Assembly (NCBI GenBank): GCA_947462535.1
Contig: CANHPN010000006.1
Coordinates: 1 to 64,000 of the forward strand
Length of the DNA stretch: 64,000 bases
Origin: Akkermansiaceae bacterium
Lineage (GTDB): Bacteria > Verrucomicrobiota > Verrucomicrobiia > Verrucomicrobiales > Akkermansiaceae
Direction: 5' to 3'
Below the pieces are notes generated by a model. The model was given only the letters and a program-made list of their open reading frames with translations, had not been told where the DNA came from and searched no databases. A program made the translations under genes and the position numbers. Shown piece by piece: positions 17,717 through 26,253 of the stretch. Within the stretch, counting starts at the first letter, position 1, and every line of letters starts with the position of its first letter.

Positions 17717-18149
17717 AGGGCACCGGGTTCCCCGGGACCACCTCGCGCATCAGCGGGTGGAAGGGATTGAGTAAAATTGATTTTTCCTCGGGAATCACCA
17801 CGCTCGGAATCTGCAGCGCGAGATTTCTGCCAGACCGCAGCCAACTTGCGCCGAAGACCTGCGCTCCCCGTGACGATGGCTGGGCCTGCCAGTTTTCAGG
17901 CAGTGATGAAGCCGGAATCCGCTCAATCTGTGAATCGGGAATCTCCAGTCCGATCACGATCCAATTCAACCGCAGCGCCTCGCGCGGGGCGTGCACCAGA
18001 ATTTCCAGCGCTGCGAGCGCCCGCGACTCGGCCAGATAGACGGCCGCCAAGCCCGCCGGGTTCCAGCGTCCGCCGTAGCGGCGGGCGCCCTCGCCATCCA
18101 GCGCCGTGGCAGACCATTCCTCCTGCACGATCCGGTAGAACAGCGGCAT
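17688..18149 (-). CDS. RES-domain toxin
   Basis: 153 residues. RES family: LFYRIVQEEWSATALDGEGA, RRYGGRWNPAGLAAVYLAES, ALAALEILVH and later PENWQAQPSSRG and SWLRSGRNLALQIPSVV. These carry the conserved Arg, Glu and Ser that name the family. Characterised members (MbcT, ParT) destroy NAD+ or modify metabolic enzymes with it. Start ATG lies 2 bp after the stop of the DUF2384 antitoxin, the standard antitoxin-then-toxin order. Looks intact. Confidence 0.93.
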   Translation of the reverse strand: MPLFYRIVQEEWSATALDGEGARRYGGRWNPAGLAAVYLAESRALAALEILVHAPREALRLNWIVIGLEIPDSQIERIPASSLPENWQAQPSSRGAQVFGASWLRSGRNLALQIPSVVIPEEKSILLNPFHPLMREVVPGNPVPFSFDSRLAG

Positions 18150-18151
18150 GA

Positions 18152-18586
18152 TCAGGAAAATACGCCGTGCTCCAAACGCCCCAACAAAGCATCCACCTCG
18201 CGAGCACCGATCTCCGTGTCCGCGTAATCCAACGGGCACTCCCCGTGAAAGGCGATGGCCGGGGCGGTCAACCAGGAGCGCGCGCCCTCAATCCCGCCGA
18301 GGGCGGAGGCAGCGTGCGCCATGAGCCGGGCATAGCGCACGAGACGATCCGAGGCGGCACTATCCAGCGTGCCCGCCTTCTTCCGCCGATGGAGCGTGGC
18401 CCGGGGCATTCCAAGCCATGCGCCCAAGCGCTCCTCCGTCACGCCGAGCATTTCCTGCATGGCGTGAAACTCAGCGAAAGGAAGACCGTCGCGGACTTTC
18501 TCGATCATGTAGGCGGCTTCCGGCTCCCTGAGAACGGAAGATTCAGGCGGAATGTGATCCCAGTAGCTGACCGATTTCTTATCCAT
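18152..18586 (-). CDS. Xre/MbcA/ParS-type antitoxin (DUF2384)
   Basis: 144 residues. An N-terminal helix-turn-helix region (ISEK-like MIEKVRDGLPFAEFHAMQ, then LGVTEERLGAWLGMPRATLHRRKKAG) is followed by the DUF2384 part (SDRLVRYARLMAHAASALGG, ARSWLTAPAIAFHGECPLDY, GAREVDALLGRLEHGVFS), whose tail plugs the RES active site in known complexes. ATG at 18586 is chosen; an ATG at 18595 is also possible. Direct repeats overlap these starts, indicating autorepression. Confidence 0.92.
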   Translation of the reverse strand: MDKKSVSYWDHIPPESSVLREPEAAYMIEKVRDGLPFAEFHAMQEMLGVTEERLGAWLGMPRATLHRRKKAGTLDSAASDRLVRYARLMAHAASALGGIEGARSWLTAPAIAFHGECPLDYADTEIGAREVDALLGRLEHGVFS

Positions 18587-18628
18587 GTGAAGCATTAAAA
18601 TGCATCTTGTGAAGCATTTCAAGCATTT
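18586..18628 (-). promoter_or_regulatory. Candidate operator of the RES/Xre pair
   Basis: TGTGAAGCATT occurs at 18586-18596 and again at 18608-18618, exactly 22 bp apart, with a degenerate third copy (TTCAAGCATTT) at 18618-18628. Two helical turns between copies suits cooperative binding by the Xre-type antitoxin. The first copy overlaps its start codons. Binding is inference. Confidence 0.55.
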
Positions 18629-18633
18629 TTCTC

Positions 18634-18667
18634 AAAAAAAACAGCCAGCCGTTTGCACGGCTGGCTG
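18634..18667 (-). terminator. Rho-independent terminator of metK-ahcY
   Basis: Perfect 10-bp stem CAGCCAGCCG/CGGCTGGCTG with a 6-nt loop, followed on the minus strand by eight T residues, 24 bp after the ahcY stop. It separates the methyl-cycle operon from the toxin-antitoxin promoter. Confidence 0.95.
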
Positions 18668-18690
18668 GAGGGAGTTGATCCGGAAACGAA

Positions 18691-20103
18691 TCAATAACGG
18701 TATTGCTCGCCTTTGAACGGACCTTCAACAGGGACGTTGATGTAGTCCGCTTGTGCCTGCGTCAGGGTCGTGAGCTTGGCTCCGACTTTGGCGAGGTGGA
18801 GACGGGCGACTTCCTCGTCGAGGTGCTTCGGCAACACGGTGACCTGACCCGGCTTGTTGGTGTCCCGGTTTTTCCAGAGGTCGATTTGCGCGAGCGTCTG
18901 GTTGGTGAAGCTGTTGGACATCACGAAGCTCGGGTGGCCGGTGGCACAGCCGAGGTTCACCAAGCGTCCTTCGGCGAGCATGTAGATGCTGTTGCCGGTC
19001 GGGAAGGTATACTTATCGACTTGTGGCTTGATGTTCGTGCGGATGACGCCGGGAGCCTCGTTGAGTTTGTCGATCTGGATCTCGTTGTCGAAGTGGCCGA
19101 TGTTACAAACGATGGCTTGGTCCTTCATCTTCTCCATGTGCTCGAGGCGGATGATGTCGAAGTTGCCGGTGGTAGTGACATAGATGTCGCCCCAGCCGAG
19201 GGTGTCTTCGAGGGTGAGTACGCGGAAGCCTTCCATCGCAGCTTGCAGCGCGCAGATCGGGTCAACTTCGGTAACAACCACTTGGGCACCTTGGCCGCGA
19301 AGGGCTTGGGCGCAGCCTTTGCCAACATCGCCATAGCCGCAGACCACGCCGACCTTGCCGGAGATCATCACGTCGGTGGCGCGCTTGATACCGTCAACGA
19401 GCGACTCGCGGCAGCCGTAGAGGTTGTCGAACTTCGACTTGGTAACCGAGTCGTTCACGTTGATCGCGGGAACAAGCAGCGTGCCGGCCTTGGCCATTTG
19501 ATAGAGACGATGGACACCGGTGGTGGTTTCCTCGGAAACGCCCTTCCAATCCTTCACGATCTTCGCGAAGATGCCGGGTTGTTTCGCATGCACGTCCTTG
19601 AGAAGGTCCTTGATGACTTGTTCCTCGTGGTTGCCAGACGGGGTGTTGACCCAGTCGGAACCGTTTTCGAGTTCGTAGCCTTTGTGGATGAGCAGGGTCG
19701 CGTCGCCACCGTCATCGACGATGAGTTCGGGTCCGAGGCCTGCTGGATTGACCAGCGCCTTCCAAGTGCACCACCAATATTCCTCCAGCGTCTCGCCTTT
19801 CCAGGCGAAGACAGGAATACCAACAGCAGCGATGGCGGCGGCGGCGTGGTCCTGGGTGGAGAAAATAGTGCAGGAAACCCAGCGCACTTCGGCACCGAGA
19901 TCAACCAGCGTCTCGATGAGCACCGCCGTCTGGATCGTCATGTGCAGCGAGCCCATGATGCGCACGCCTTGCAGCGGCTTTTCCTTGCCGTATTTCTCGC
20001 GGGTGGCCATCAGGCCGGGCATTTCGTGCTCGGCGATTTCAATTTCCTTGCGGCCGAAATCGGCGAGGCCGATGTCTCTTACTTTGTAGTCTGTGAAGCT
20101 CAT
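18691..20103 (-). CDS. ahcY: Adenosylhomocysteinase
   Basis: 470 residues. NAD-dependent hydrolysis of S-adenosylhomocysteine to adenosine and homocysteine, recycling the inhibitory product of methyltransferases. Family motifs: [30 protein letters not shown], the Rossmann [24 protein letters not shown], and the C-terminal [18 protein letters not shown]. Lies 24 bp downstream of metK on the same strand and ends at a strong terminator, giving a compact SAM-synthesis and SAH-removal operon. Confidence 0.98.
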   Translation of the reverse strand: MSFTDYKVRDIGLADFGRKEIEIAEHEMPGLMATREKYGKEKPLQGVRIMGSLHMTIQTAVLIETLVDLGAEVRWVSCTIFSTQDHAAAAIAAVGIPVFAWKGETLEEYWWCTWKALVNPAGLGPELIVDDGGDATLLIHKGYELENGSDWVNTPSGNHEEQVIKDLLKDVHAKQPGIFAKIVKDWKGVSEETTTGVHRLYQMAKAGTLLVPAINVNDSVTKSKFDNLYGCRESLVDGIKRATDVMISGKVGVVCGYGDVGKGCAQALRGQGAQVVVTEVDPICALQAAMEGFRVLTLEDTLGWGDIYVTTTGNFDIIRLEHMEKMKDQAIVCNIGHFDNEIQIDKLNEAPGVIRTNIKPQVDKYTFPTGNSIYMLAEGRLVNLGCATGHPSFVMSNSFTNQTLAQIDLWKNRDTNKPGQVTVLPKHLDEEVARLHLAKVGAKLTTLTQAQADYINVPVEGPFKGEQYRY

Positions 20104-20127
20104 AATGTTATTTGATAGATGGTGAAA

Positions 20128-21324
20128 TCAGCCGATCGCCTTGATGAGAGCGGCCGCCTTGTCGGTGGCTTCCCAGGTGAGGTCGGGATCGGTCTTGCCG
20201 AAGTGGCCGTAGTTGGTGGACTTCGAGTAAATCGGGCGGAGCAGCTTGAGCTGTTTGACAATGTCGGCTGGCTTGAAGGAAAAGACCTTCAGGATGGCGG
20301 CGAGAATCTTCTCATCCGGTTTGGTGCCCGTGCCGAAGGTATCGACGTGAACGCTAACTGGAAGCGGGTGGCCGATGGCGTAGGCGAACTGAACCTCGCA
20401 CCTGGTGGCGAGTTTCGCGGCGACGACGTTTTTCGCGACCCAGCGGCCCATGTAGGCGGCCGAGCGGTCCACCTTGGATGGGTCCTTGCCGGAGAAAGCG
20501 CCACCACCATGACGGCCGGTGCCGCCATAGGTATCAACGATGATTTTGCGGCCGGTTAGACCGGAGTCACCTTGAGGTCCGCCAACGACGAAATTGCCAG
20601 TCGGGTTGATGAGATACTCGGTGTCCTTGGTGAGCATTTCCTTCGGCAGGACTTTTTTGATCACTTGCTCGATGCAGAATTTTTCAATCACGGCGTGCTC
20701 CACATCCGCCGCGTGCTGGGTGGAAATGACGACGTTGACGATGCGGGTCGGCTTGCCATTGACGTATTCGACGGAGACCTGCGACTTCGCGTCCGGGCGG
20801 AGCCACTTGGCGAGTTTGCCAGCCTTGCGGATCTTGGTGAGCTCGCGGCCGAGGCGGTGGGCATACATGATCGGCGCGGGCATCAGCTCGGGTGTCTCGT
20901 CGCAGGCGTAACCGAACATGATGCCTTGGTCGCCGGCACCTTGCTCGGAGTGCTTTTTACCCTTCGCTTTCTTCGCATCGACGCCTTGGGCGATGTCCGG
21001 AGATTGCGTGGTGAGGTAGTTGTTGATGAAAAGTTGGTCGGCGTGGAAAACGTCGTCTCCGTTGGTGTAGCCGATTCCGCGGACCGCTTCGCGAATCACG
21101 CTTTCGATGTTGATCACCGAACCGATCGGCTTGTTGCCGATTTTCGGGATCGTGATTTCGCCGCCCACGACAACCACGTTGCTCTTCACGAAGGTCTCGC
21201 AGGCCACCCGGCTTTTCGGGTCGATAGCGAGGCAGGCGTCAAGGATTGCGTCCGAAATCGTGTCGGCCACTTTGTCTGGATGGCCTTCGCCAACGGATTC
21301 TGAGGAAAAAATGTAGGTGCTCAT
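20128..21324 (-). CDS. metK: S-adenosylmethionine synthetase
   Basis: 398 residues. Makes SAM from methionine and ATP. Intact signatures: [20 protein letters not shown] near the N-terminus, [12 protein letters not shown], the P-loop-like [20 protein letters not shown], and [20 protein letters not shown]. The ATG at 21324 is chosen because it matches the family start ([13 protein letters not shown]); upstream in-frame codons run through the regulatory gap. No SAM riboswitch fits in the 44-bp space before it, so regulation is likely by the divergent ArsR-methyltransferase protein. Confidence 0.98.
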   Translation of the reverse strand: MSTYIFSSESVGEGHPDKVADTISDAILDACLAIDPKSRVACETFVKSNVVVVGGEITIPKIGNKPIGSVINIESVIREAVRGIGYTNGDDVFHADQLFINNYLTTQSPDIAQGVDAKKAKGKKHSEQGAGDQGIMFGYACDETPELMPAPIMYAHRLGRELTKIRKAGKLAKWLRPDAKSQVSVEYVNGKPTRIVNVVISTQHAADVEHAVIEKFCIEQVIKKVLPKEMLTKDTEYLINPTGNFVVGGPQGDSGLTGRKIIVDTYGGTGRHGGGAFSGKDPSKVDRSAAYMGRWVAKNVVAAKLATRCEVQFAYAIGHPLPVSVHVDTFGTGTKPDEKILAAILKVFSFKPADIVKQLKLLRPIYSKSTNYGHFGKTDPDLTWEATDKAAALIKAIG

Positions 21325-21342
21325 GTGCTTTTTTATTTTCGT

Positions 21343-21366
21343 ATCGTCAAATCGCGATGCGTTGAT
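21343..21366. promoter_or_regulatory. Candidate operator between metK and the ArsR-methyltransferase gene
   Basis: A 24-bp imperfect palindrome centred on ATCGCGAT, with ATC/GAT at both outer ends (16 of 24 positions symmetric), fills the gap between the divergent starts. Position is ideal for control of both transcripts. Protein binding is inference. Confidence 0.45.
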
Positions 21367-21368
21367 GT

Positions 21369-22301
21369 ATGAACCCGCACATGCCGTCAATGCTGAAATC
21401 TCTCAAGCTTCTTTCCGATCCCACCCGCCTGCGGATTTTGATGTTGGTGGAGCATGAAGCTCTTTTCGTGGCTGAGCTGCAGGAAATTCTCGGGATGGGC
21501 CAAAGTCGGATCTCAACCCAGCTTTCCCTGCTCAAAACCGAAGGTCTCGTGAGCGACGAACGCAGCGGGAAGAACAATATTTACACCTGCGCCGCCGATT
21601 CCGACCTGATGGAAGTGGCCCGCCTGGCCGCCGCTGAAGTGCCCGCAGTCGCGGCCGATGAAACCGCGCTCCGGCATTTGCTGCGGAAGAGGAAGGACAG
21701 CTCGCGGGCGTATTTCGACGAACTCGCCGGCCGTTTCGGCAAAGATTACGTCCCCGGCCGCTCGTGGAAAGCGCTGGCCGAGGCGCTGATCAAGGTGCTC
21801 AACTACAAGGTCGTCGCCGATCTCGGAGCCGGTGAAGGAACGCTTGCCCAGCTGCTCGCCCAACGCGCCGAGAAGGTCATCGCGGTGGATTTATCCCCGA
21901 AAATGGTCGAGTTCGGCCAAAACCTCGCCGTTCAAAACGGCCTCTCCAATTTGGAATACCGCATCGGCGACATCGAGGCACCTCCCATCGAAAACGACAG
22001 CCTCGACCTCGCGATTTTGAGCCAGGCGCTTCACCACGCCGAGCATCCGCAGCGCGCGCTAGACGCCGCATTCCGCATTCTCAAACCCGGCGGCCGCCTG
22101 ATCGTCCTTGATCTCTTGCTGCACACTTTCGAGGAAGCCCGCCAAATGTATGCCGACCGCTGGCTCGGGTTTTCCGAAAGCGACCTCGCCACGATGATGG
22201 AGAAATCCGGCTTCGTGCAGATCGAAACCGTGGTCGCCGACCGCGAAAGCGAGGCCCCGAAATTCCAGACACTCCTCGGCATCGGCATCCGCCCTGCCTG
22301 A
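21369..22301 (+). CDS. ArsR-family regulator fused to SAM-dependent methyltransferase (SahR-like)
   Basis: 310 residues in two domains. Residues about 8-80 are an ArsR winged helix: [49 protein letters not shown]. Residues about 130-305 are a class I methyltransferase with [16 protein letters not shown] (SAM motif I at 151-157), [21 protein letters not shown] and [23 protein letters not shown]. It is divergent from metK-ahcY. SahR, an ArsR-type repressor of SAH-cycle genes responding to SAH, is the obvious parallel; here the methyltransferase fold may serve as SAM/SAH sensor. Three early ATGs exist; the one at 21390 would leave the operator fully upstream. Confidence 0.9.
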   Translation: MNPHMPSMLKSLKLLSDPTRLRILMLVEHEALFVAELQEILGMGQSRISTQLSLLKTEGLVSDERSGKNNIYTCAADSDLMEVARLAAAEVPAVAADETALRHLLRKRKDSSRAYFDELAGRFGKDYVPGRSWKALAEALIKVLNYKVVADLGAGEGTLAQLLAQRAEKVIAVDLSPKMVEFGQNLAVQNGLSNLEYRIGDIEAPPIENDSLDLAILSQALHHAEHPQRALDAAFRILKPGGRLIVLDLLLHTFEEARQMYADRWLGFSESDLATMMEKSGFVQIETVVADRESEAPKFQTLLGIGIRPA

Positions 22302-22313
22302 TCTGCCTAACAC

Positions 22314-23144
22314 ATGCGATTCAAGCTCATGCGCTATCTGATTTGCGGGCTGCTCGCGCTGCCCTTCACCAGCTGTTTTCCAGCGAGGCCCTTGCAGGAA
22401 AAAGCCCCGTTAGTCCAAGCTGCGGTGATTCGGGAAATCCCCCCGGCCGCATCCCCCACCCCCGTGCCGCCACAGCTGACGGTTCGCGAAATTTCCGGAA
22501 TCACCTTCGAGGGCGTCACCTTCGATTCGCGCAGCCACCGACTCGTCGTCGCCGACCAAGCGAACGGCCCGGCCTCCAGTTTTGCCGATTCCACCGCTGC
22601 TGCCAGAGCCGTCGGTGGAATCGCCGCCGTGAACGCGGGATTTTTCACGCCGGAAGGAGATCCGCTCGGGCTCGTCGTCGCGGCAGGGAAAATTTCCGGT
22701 TCATGGAACACCGCGTCATCCCTCGGCAGCGGTGCCTGGTATGAAAACCGCTCGGGCCAAAGCGCCATCGCCCGCCGCGGCGCTCTCAAGCGCGCCGAGG
22801 CATCCGCCATGCGCGAACTCATCCAGGCCGGCCCGCTGCTTGTCGAAAACCACCGCGCCGTCAGTGGCCTCGAAGCCACCAAGCCGAGTGTCCGCATCGT
22901 CATCTTGTGGGACGGCGGCACGCGCTGGTGGATCGGCCGCGGCTCGCCCTGCACGCTGGCCGCGCTGGCACAAGCACTCGCCAGCGGCACACCCGTCGGC
23001 TGGCCGGTCCGCCACGCGCTCAATCTCGATGGCGGAAGATCGGCCGATCTCTGGATTTCCGAAAGCGTCTCCGGTGGTCCCCTCCTCCGGCGCGCGCCAT
23101 GGAATCGCCCGGTCCGGAATTTCCTCGTTCTCGTCGCCAAGTGA
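22314..23144 (+). CDS. Phosphodiester glycosidase (NAGPA-like) family lipoprotein
   Basis: 276 residues. Signal peptide with a likely lipobox (ALPFTSC, Cys22), so probably membrane-anchored. The rest is a NAGPA-type phosphodiester glycosidase domain (DUF2233): GIAAVNAGFFTPEGDPLGLVV, ELIQAGPLLVENH, RIVILWDGG and the C-terminal NLDGGRSADLW. Relatives hydrolyse sugar phosphodiesters at the cell surface; substrate unknown. Starts 12 bp after the ArsR-methyltransferase gene, probably by read-through. An ATG five codons in is an alternative start. Confidence 0.85.
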   Translation: MRFKLMRYLICGLLALPFTSCFPARPLQEKAPLVQAAVIREIPPAASPTPVPPQLTVREISGITFEGVTFDSRSHRLVVADQANGPASSFADSTAAARAVGGIAAVNAGFFTPEGDPLGLVVAAGKISGSWNTASSLGSGAWYENRSGQSAIARRGALKRAEASAMRELIQAGPLLVENHRAVSGLEATKPSVRIVILWDGGTRWWIGRGSPCTLAALAQALASGTPVGWPVRHALNLDGGRSADLWISESVSGGPLLRRAPWNRPVRNFLVLVAK

Positions 23145-23219
23145 CGATCTCGCCGCAAACGAATGATGGACAGCCTGATGCCGAGTGATATATATGAGCA
23201 CAAATCATCAGAAGAAATC

Positions 23220-23588
23220 ATGAACCCGGTGATCCATTTCTCTTCAGTTGCCGCCGCCCTCGGGCTGGCCTCCTGCGCGACAGTCGGCAAGCTCAGCCAA
23301 GGGTCGATGGCCTTCGTCCAGAAAACGACCTCCGCCTCCACCGGCAAGCTTTCCCGGCTTTCAGAAATGGCCGCTAACAAGATCAACCCACCCGGAGTGA
23401 AAGTCGTCGAGGTCAGGGAAAAGGATCTGAAAGAAATACCCAGCGGCCACGAAAAGGCGCTCGCGTTTGAAAACACACGCAAGCGCGGCTTCTGGTTCTT
23501 CAACGGTCCAGTGGACTTCGCCGAACCCAGTTTGCCGCTGCCCGGTAGCGAGACGGACGGCAGCCTTTTACCGCCGAAAACCCCGTGA
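23220..23588 (+). CDS. Small predicted lipoprotein
   Basis: 122 residues. Begins MNPVIHFSSVAAALGLASC, a short signal peptide with lipobox LASC (Cys19). Mature part has no recognised domain: a serine/threonine-rich stretch, then VKVVEVREKDLKEIPSGHEKA and KRGFWFFNGPVDFAEPSLPL. The start is set by the signal peptide; an upstream in-frame ATG would bury it. Lies between two cell-envelope genes on the same strand. Confidence 0.65.
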   Translation: MNPVIHFSSVAAALGLASCATVGKLSQGSMAFVQKTTSASTGKLSRLSEMAANKINPPGVKVVEVREKDLKEIPSGHEKALAFENTRKRGFWFFNGPVDFAEPSLPLPGSETDGSLLPPKTP

Positions 23589-23638
23589 TCTGAGGATTCG
23601 TGCGAACCCCTCATTCCCGGCTTGAAGCTCGCGCGCTG

Positions 23639-24568
23639 ATGAGAATGATCCCCCGCATGTCACGGTTTCTTTGCGCCCGCCTTTTCGCACTCGCATTCAC
23701 GGGTGCGCTGATCACCTCCTGTGGTGGAAATCCCCCGCCTCCCCTACAGCCTCGCCCGCCCAAAGCCATCCCGGCCGCCACAGGCGGTCAACCAGTCCGG
23801 GTCGCCGCCATTCCTCCGAATCCGCCGCCTCCGGTCGTCGCTCAGAGCGCCATCGTCATCGACGTCGTCAGTGGCCGCGTCCTCTACGCGAAAAACGCCG
23901 ATGTCCCCCGCGCCGTCGCCAGCACCCAGAAAATCGTCACCGCACTCTGCGTCCTCGATGCCGGCAATATCGACAAGCCCGTCACTATCCAAACCATCGA
24001 CGGAGCCTGTGAACCGACCAATCTCAATCTCAAGCCCGGCGACGTCTATCCCCGCCGCGAGTTGACCAAGGTGCTCATGGTCAAAAGCGCCAACGACGTC
24101 GCCCGCGCCCTCGCCCGCGATGTCGGCGGCAGTCAGGAATCCTTCGCCGCCCTCATGAACCAGAAGGCCGCCTCGCTCGGCATGCGGAACTCGAACTTCA
24201 TCAACCCTAACGGTCTTCCCAACGCCGGACAGTATTCGACCGCGCGCGACATGGCCATCGCCGCCCGCGCCGCTTACCGCAGCCCGCTGATCCGCTCCTT
24301 CACCGCCACCAAATCCTTCACTTTCCGCTTCAACGACGGCCGCACCCGCTTCATTGAGAACACCAATCGCCTCCTTAAGACCGTCCCCTACTGCGACGGC
24401 TTGAAAACCGGAACCACCAACGCCGCCGGCCGTTGCCTCGTCTGCAGCGGTTCGCTCAACGGCCGCTCCGTCATCGTCGTCGTCCTGAAATCCACCACGC
24501 CTAACGTCTGGAAAGACTCAAGCAAACTGCTCGCCTGGGCGCTCGAACGTCCCGCTTCCGGCTCCTAA
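23639..24568 (+). CDS. D-alanyl-D-alanine carboxypeptidase (peptidase S11) lipoprotein
   Basis: About 309 residues. N-terminus is a signal peptide ending in a lipobox (ALITSC, Cys28) and a proline-rich linker, so the enzyme is anchored outside the cytoplasm. The three penicillin-binding motifs are in order: STQK (Ser95-Lys98), SAN (150-152) and KTG (256-258). DacF-like enzymes trim the terminal D-Ala of peptidoglycan stems. The C-terminal extra domain of DacA/DacC is missing. Start chosen at the ATG that gives the cleanest signal; MSRFL six codons later is equally possible. Confidence 0.93.
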   Translation: MRMIPRMSRFLCARLFALAFTGALITSCGGNPPPPLQPRPPKAIPAATGGQPVRVAAIPPNPPPPVVAQSAIVIDVVSGRVLYAKNADVPRAVASTQKIVTALCVLDAGNIDKPVTIQTIDGACEPTNLNLKPGDVYPRRELTKVLMVKSANDVARALARDVGGSQESFAALMNQKAASLGMRNSNFINPNGLPNAGQYSTARDMAIAARAAYRSPLIRSFTATKSFTFRFNDGRTRFIENTNRLLKTVPYCDGLKTGTTNAAGRCLVCSGSLNGRSVIVVVLKSTTPNVWKDSSKLLAWALERPASGS

Positions 24569-24587
24569 CCGGCATCCCCCGCGCCGC

Positions 24588-25730
24588 ATGCCCAGCCCCG
24601 CCGAGTCCCTCCGCCAGCTTGCGGCCGCGGGCTTGCTGCGTGGCCAGCGCCCGCTCGATTCGCCCACCGGAGTACAAGTTGTCCGTGACGGCCGCACGCT
24701 CTGGAACTTCGCATCCAACGACTATCTCGGCCTCGCCCGCCACCCGGAAATCGAAGCGGCGCTGATCGAGGGCGTGCAGCGCTTCGGTGCCGGTGCCGCC
24801 GCATCCCGACTCGTCTGCGGAACCCTGCCGCCGCACCGACTGCTAGAAGAAGCCCTCGCCGAGGCGAAACAATCAGAAGCCGCGCTCACCTTCTCCTCCG
24901 GCTTCACCACCGCGCTCGGCGTGATCCCCGCGGTCGTCGGGAAATCCGACTTCGTCATCCTCGACAAGCTCTCCCACGCCTGCCTTGTCGATGCCGCGCG
25001 CCTCTCCGGTGCCACCATCCGCGTCTTCCCCCACAACGATCTCGGCAAGTTAAAACGCCTGCTGATTTCCACCCGCCAGAAAGCCCCCGCCGCCCGTATC
25101 CTCGTCGCCACCGAATCCGTCTTCAGCATGGACGGCGACCTCTGCCCGCTCCGCGAAATCCTCGAACTAACAGAAAAATACACCGCCCTGCTCCTTCTCG
25201 ATGAAGCGCACGGCTTCGGCGTCCTCGGCGAGCACGGCATGGGCCTCGCCGAGTTAGAAAACCTCCAGCACCGCGTCACCTTCCAAATGGGCACGCTCAG
25301 CAAGGCCGCCGGCCTGTCAGGCGGCTACCTCGCCGCATCCCGCGACTGGATCGACCTCCTCACCAACCGGGCCCGCTCGTTCATTTACTCCACCGCGCCG
25401 CCGCCCGCGCTGGCGCACGCGGCCATCTGCTCGCTCGCGCTCATCCGCTCCGCCGAAGGCAACGCACTCCGGGCGAAGCTCCAGCAGAACATCGCGCGCA
25501 TTTCCCCCGGCAGCACGCCCGTCGTCCCCAAGCTGCTAGGCGGCAACGAAGCCGCCCTCGCCGCCGCCTCGGCGCTCGAACAAGCCAGCTTCCTCGTCCC
25601 CGCCATCCGCTACCCCACCGTTCCCCGCGGCACTGCCCGCCTGCGCATCAGCCTGTCGGCCGCTCATTCAACGGAAACAATCGATCTTCTCGCTTCCCGG
25701 CTGGCAACCCTGGCATCAGCTATTCACTAG
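24588..25730 (+). CDS. bioF: 8-amino-7-oxononanoate synthase
   Basis: 380 residues. PLP-dependent condensation of pimeloyl thioester and alanine, first committed step of biotin ring assembly. FASNDYLGLARHPEIE near the N-terminus, GAGAAASRLVCG, LLLLDEAHGFGVLG (Asp205) and GTLSKAAGLSGGY with the PLP lysine at Lys239. Close paralogues such as KBL exist, but the short N-terminus and the GTLSKA site fit BioF. Other biotin genes lie apart: bioB 10 kb away and birA 32 kb away. No promoter motif shared with bioB was seen. Confidence 0.92.
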   Translation: MPSPAESLRQLAAAGLLRGQRPLDSPTGVQVVRDGRTLWNFASNDYLGLARHPEIEAALIEGVQRFGAGAAASRLVCGTLPPHRLLEEALAEAKQSEAALTFSSGFTTALGVIPAVVGKSDFVILDKLSHACLVDAARLSGATIRVFPHNDLGKLKRLLISTRQKAPAARILVATESVFSMDGDLCPLREILELTEKYTALLLLDEAHGFGVLGEHGMGLAELENLQHRVTFQMGTLSKAAGLSGGYLAASRDWIDLLTNRARSFIYSTAPPPALAHAAICSLALIRSAEGNALRAKLQQNIARISPGSTPVVPKLLGGNEAALAAASALEQASFLVPAIRYPTVPRGTARLRISLSAAHSTETIDLLASRLATLASAIH

Positions 25731-26153
25731 ATCATCCAGAAACTCCGATGCCCGGCCGGCGCTCGTGATGAGGAGCTGATCTCAGGCGCGGGTGCAGCCG
25801 ACTTAGAGGAGCTGGCGCTCAGTATCGTAGACCTCTTGCAGATCGGCGGCGTCCCCCACTGTCTCAATGCGCTCCTGTGACGGGATGACTTCGTCGTCGC
25901 AGGCCATGACCACCACGCCGCGGAACTCCAGGCCTTTGGCGACCCGTGCGTCGGGATGGGTCGAGGCCGGGTGTGTCGCACGATGCAGCGCCACGATGGT
26001 CTTGCCCGTGCCGGCCGATCCGGAGATGCGGGCGGGTCCGTTGTAATCTCGATCTACCCACTGCCGTTGTTCGGGATGCAGGAACACCGTCCACTTCTCC
26101 CACGGGAAATCGAGGGCTTGTTGGAGTTCCTCGACGTTTGTCATCACCCGCAA
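25716..26153 (-). pseudogene. UvrD-like superfamily I helicase, internally deleted remnant
   Basis: The minus strand begins FPWEKWTVFLHPEQRQWVDRD.. and ISGSAGTGKTIVALHRA, a helicase motif I (Walker A). It then jumps, without motifs Ia-IV, to KGLEFRGVVVMACDDEVIP and DLQEVYDTERQLL, the motif V/VI region. The frame continues past a TAA (where LLYV would be expected) to VGCTRA, a TGA (expected Arg), then DQLLITSAGRASEFLDDL. So there is one large internal deletion and two nonsense mutations. The end overlaps the 3' end of bioF by about 15 bp. Clearly non-functional. Confidence 0.85.
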
Positions 26154-26253
26154 AGTGATTGGTGATCACCTTGAACGCTCTAAGCCCACTCAAAAGAAGA
26201 AGACCACCAAGTCGAGGCTGGGCAACCCCTACTAACTGCCCGCCGCCGCCATT
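26154..26253. other. Short gap between helicase remnant and uxaC
   Basis: About 100 bp. The plus strand keeps a lysine-rich open frame (ERSKPTQKKKTTKSRLGNPY, stop) that looks like the last residues of some protein, but I do not recognise it. It may belong to the same decayed import as the helicase. Confidence 0.25.

Noticed and set aside
18703..20115. Long open frame antisense to ahcY on the plus strand
   Set aside because: It mirrors ahcY almost exactly, has no domain pattern, and is the usual shadow of codon bias in a GC-rich gene.
21325..21368. SAM or SAH riboswitch upstream of metK
   Set aside because: Only 44 bp separate the divergent starts and no pairing pattern of known SAM/SAH riboswitches is visible.
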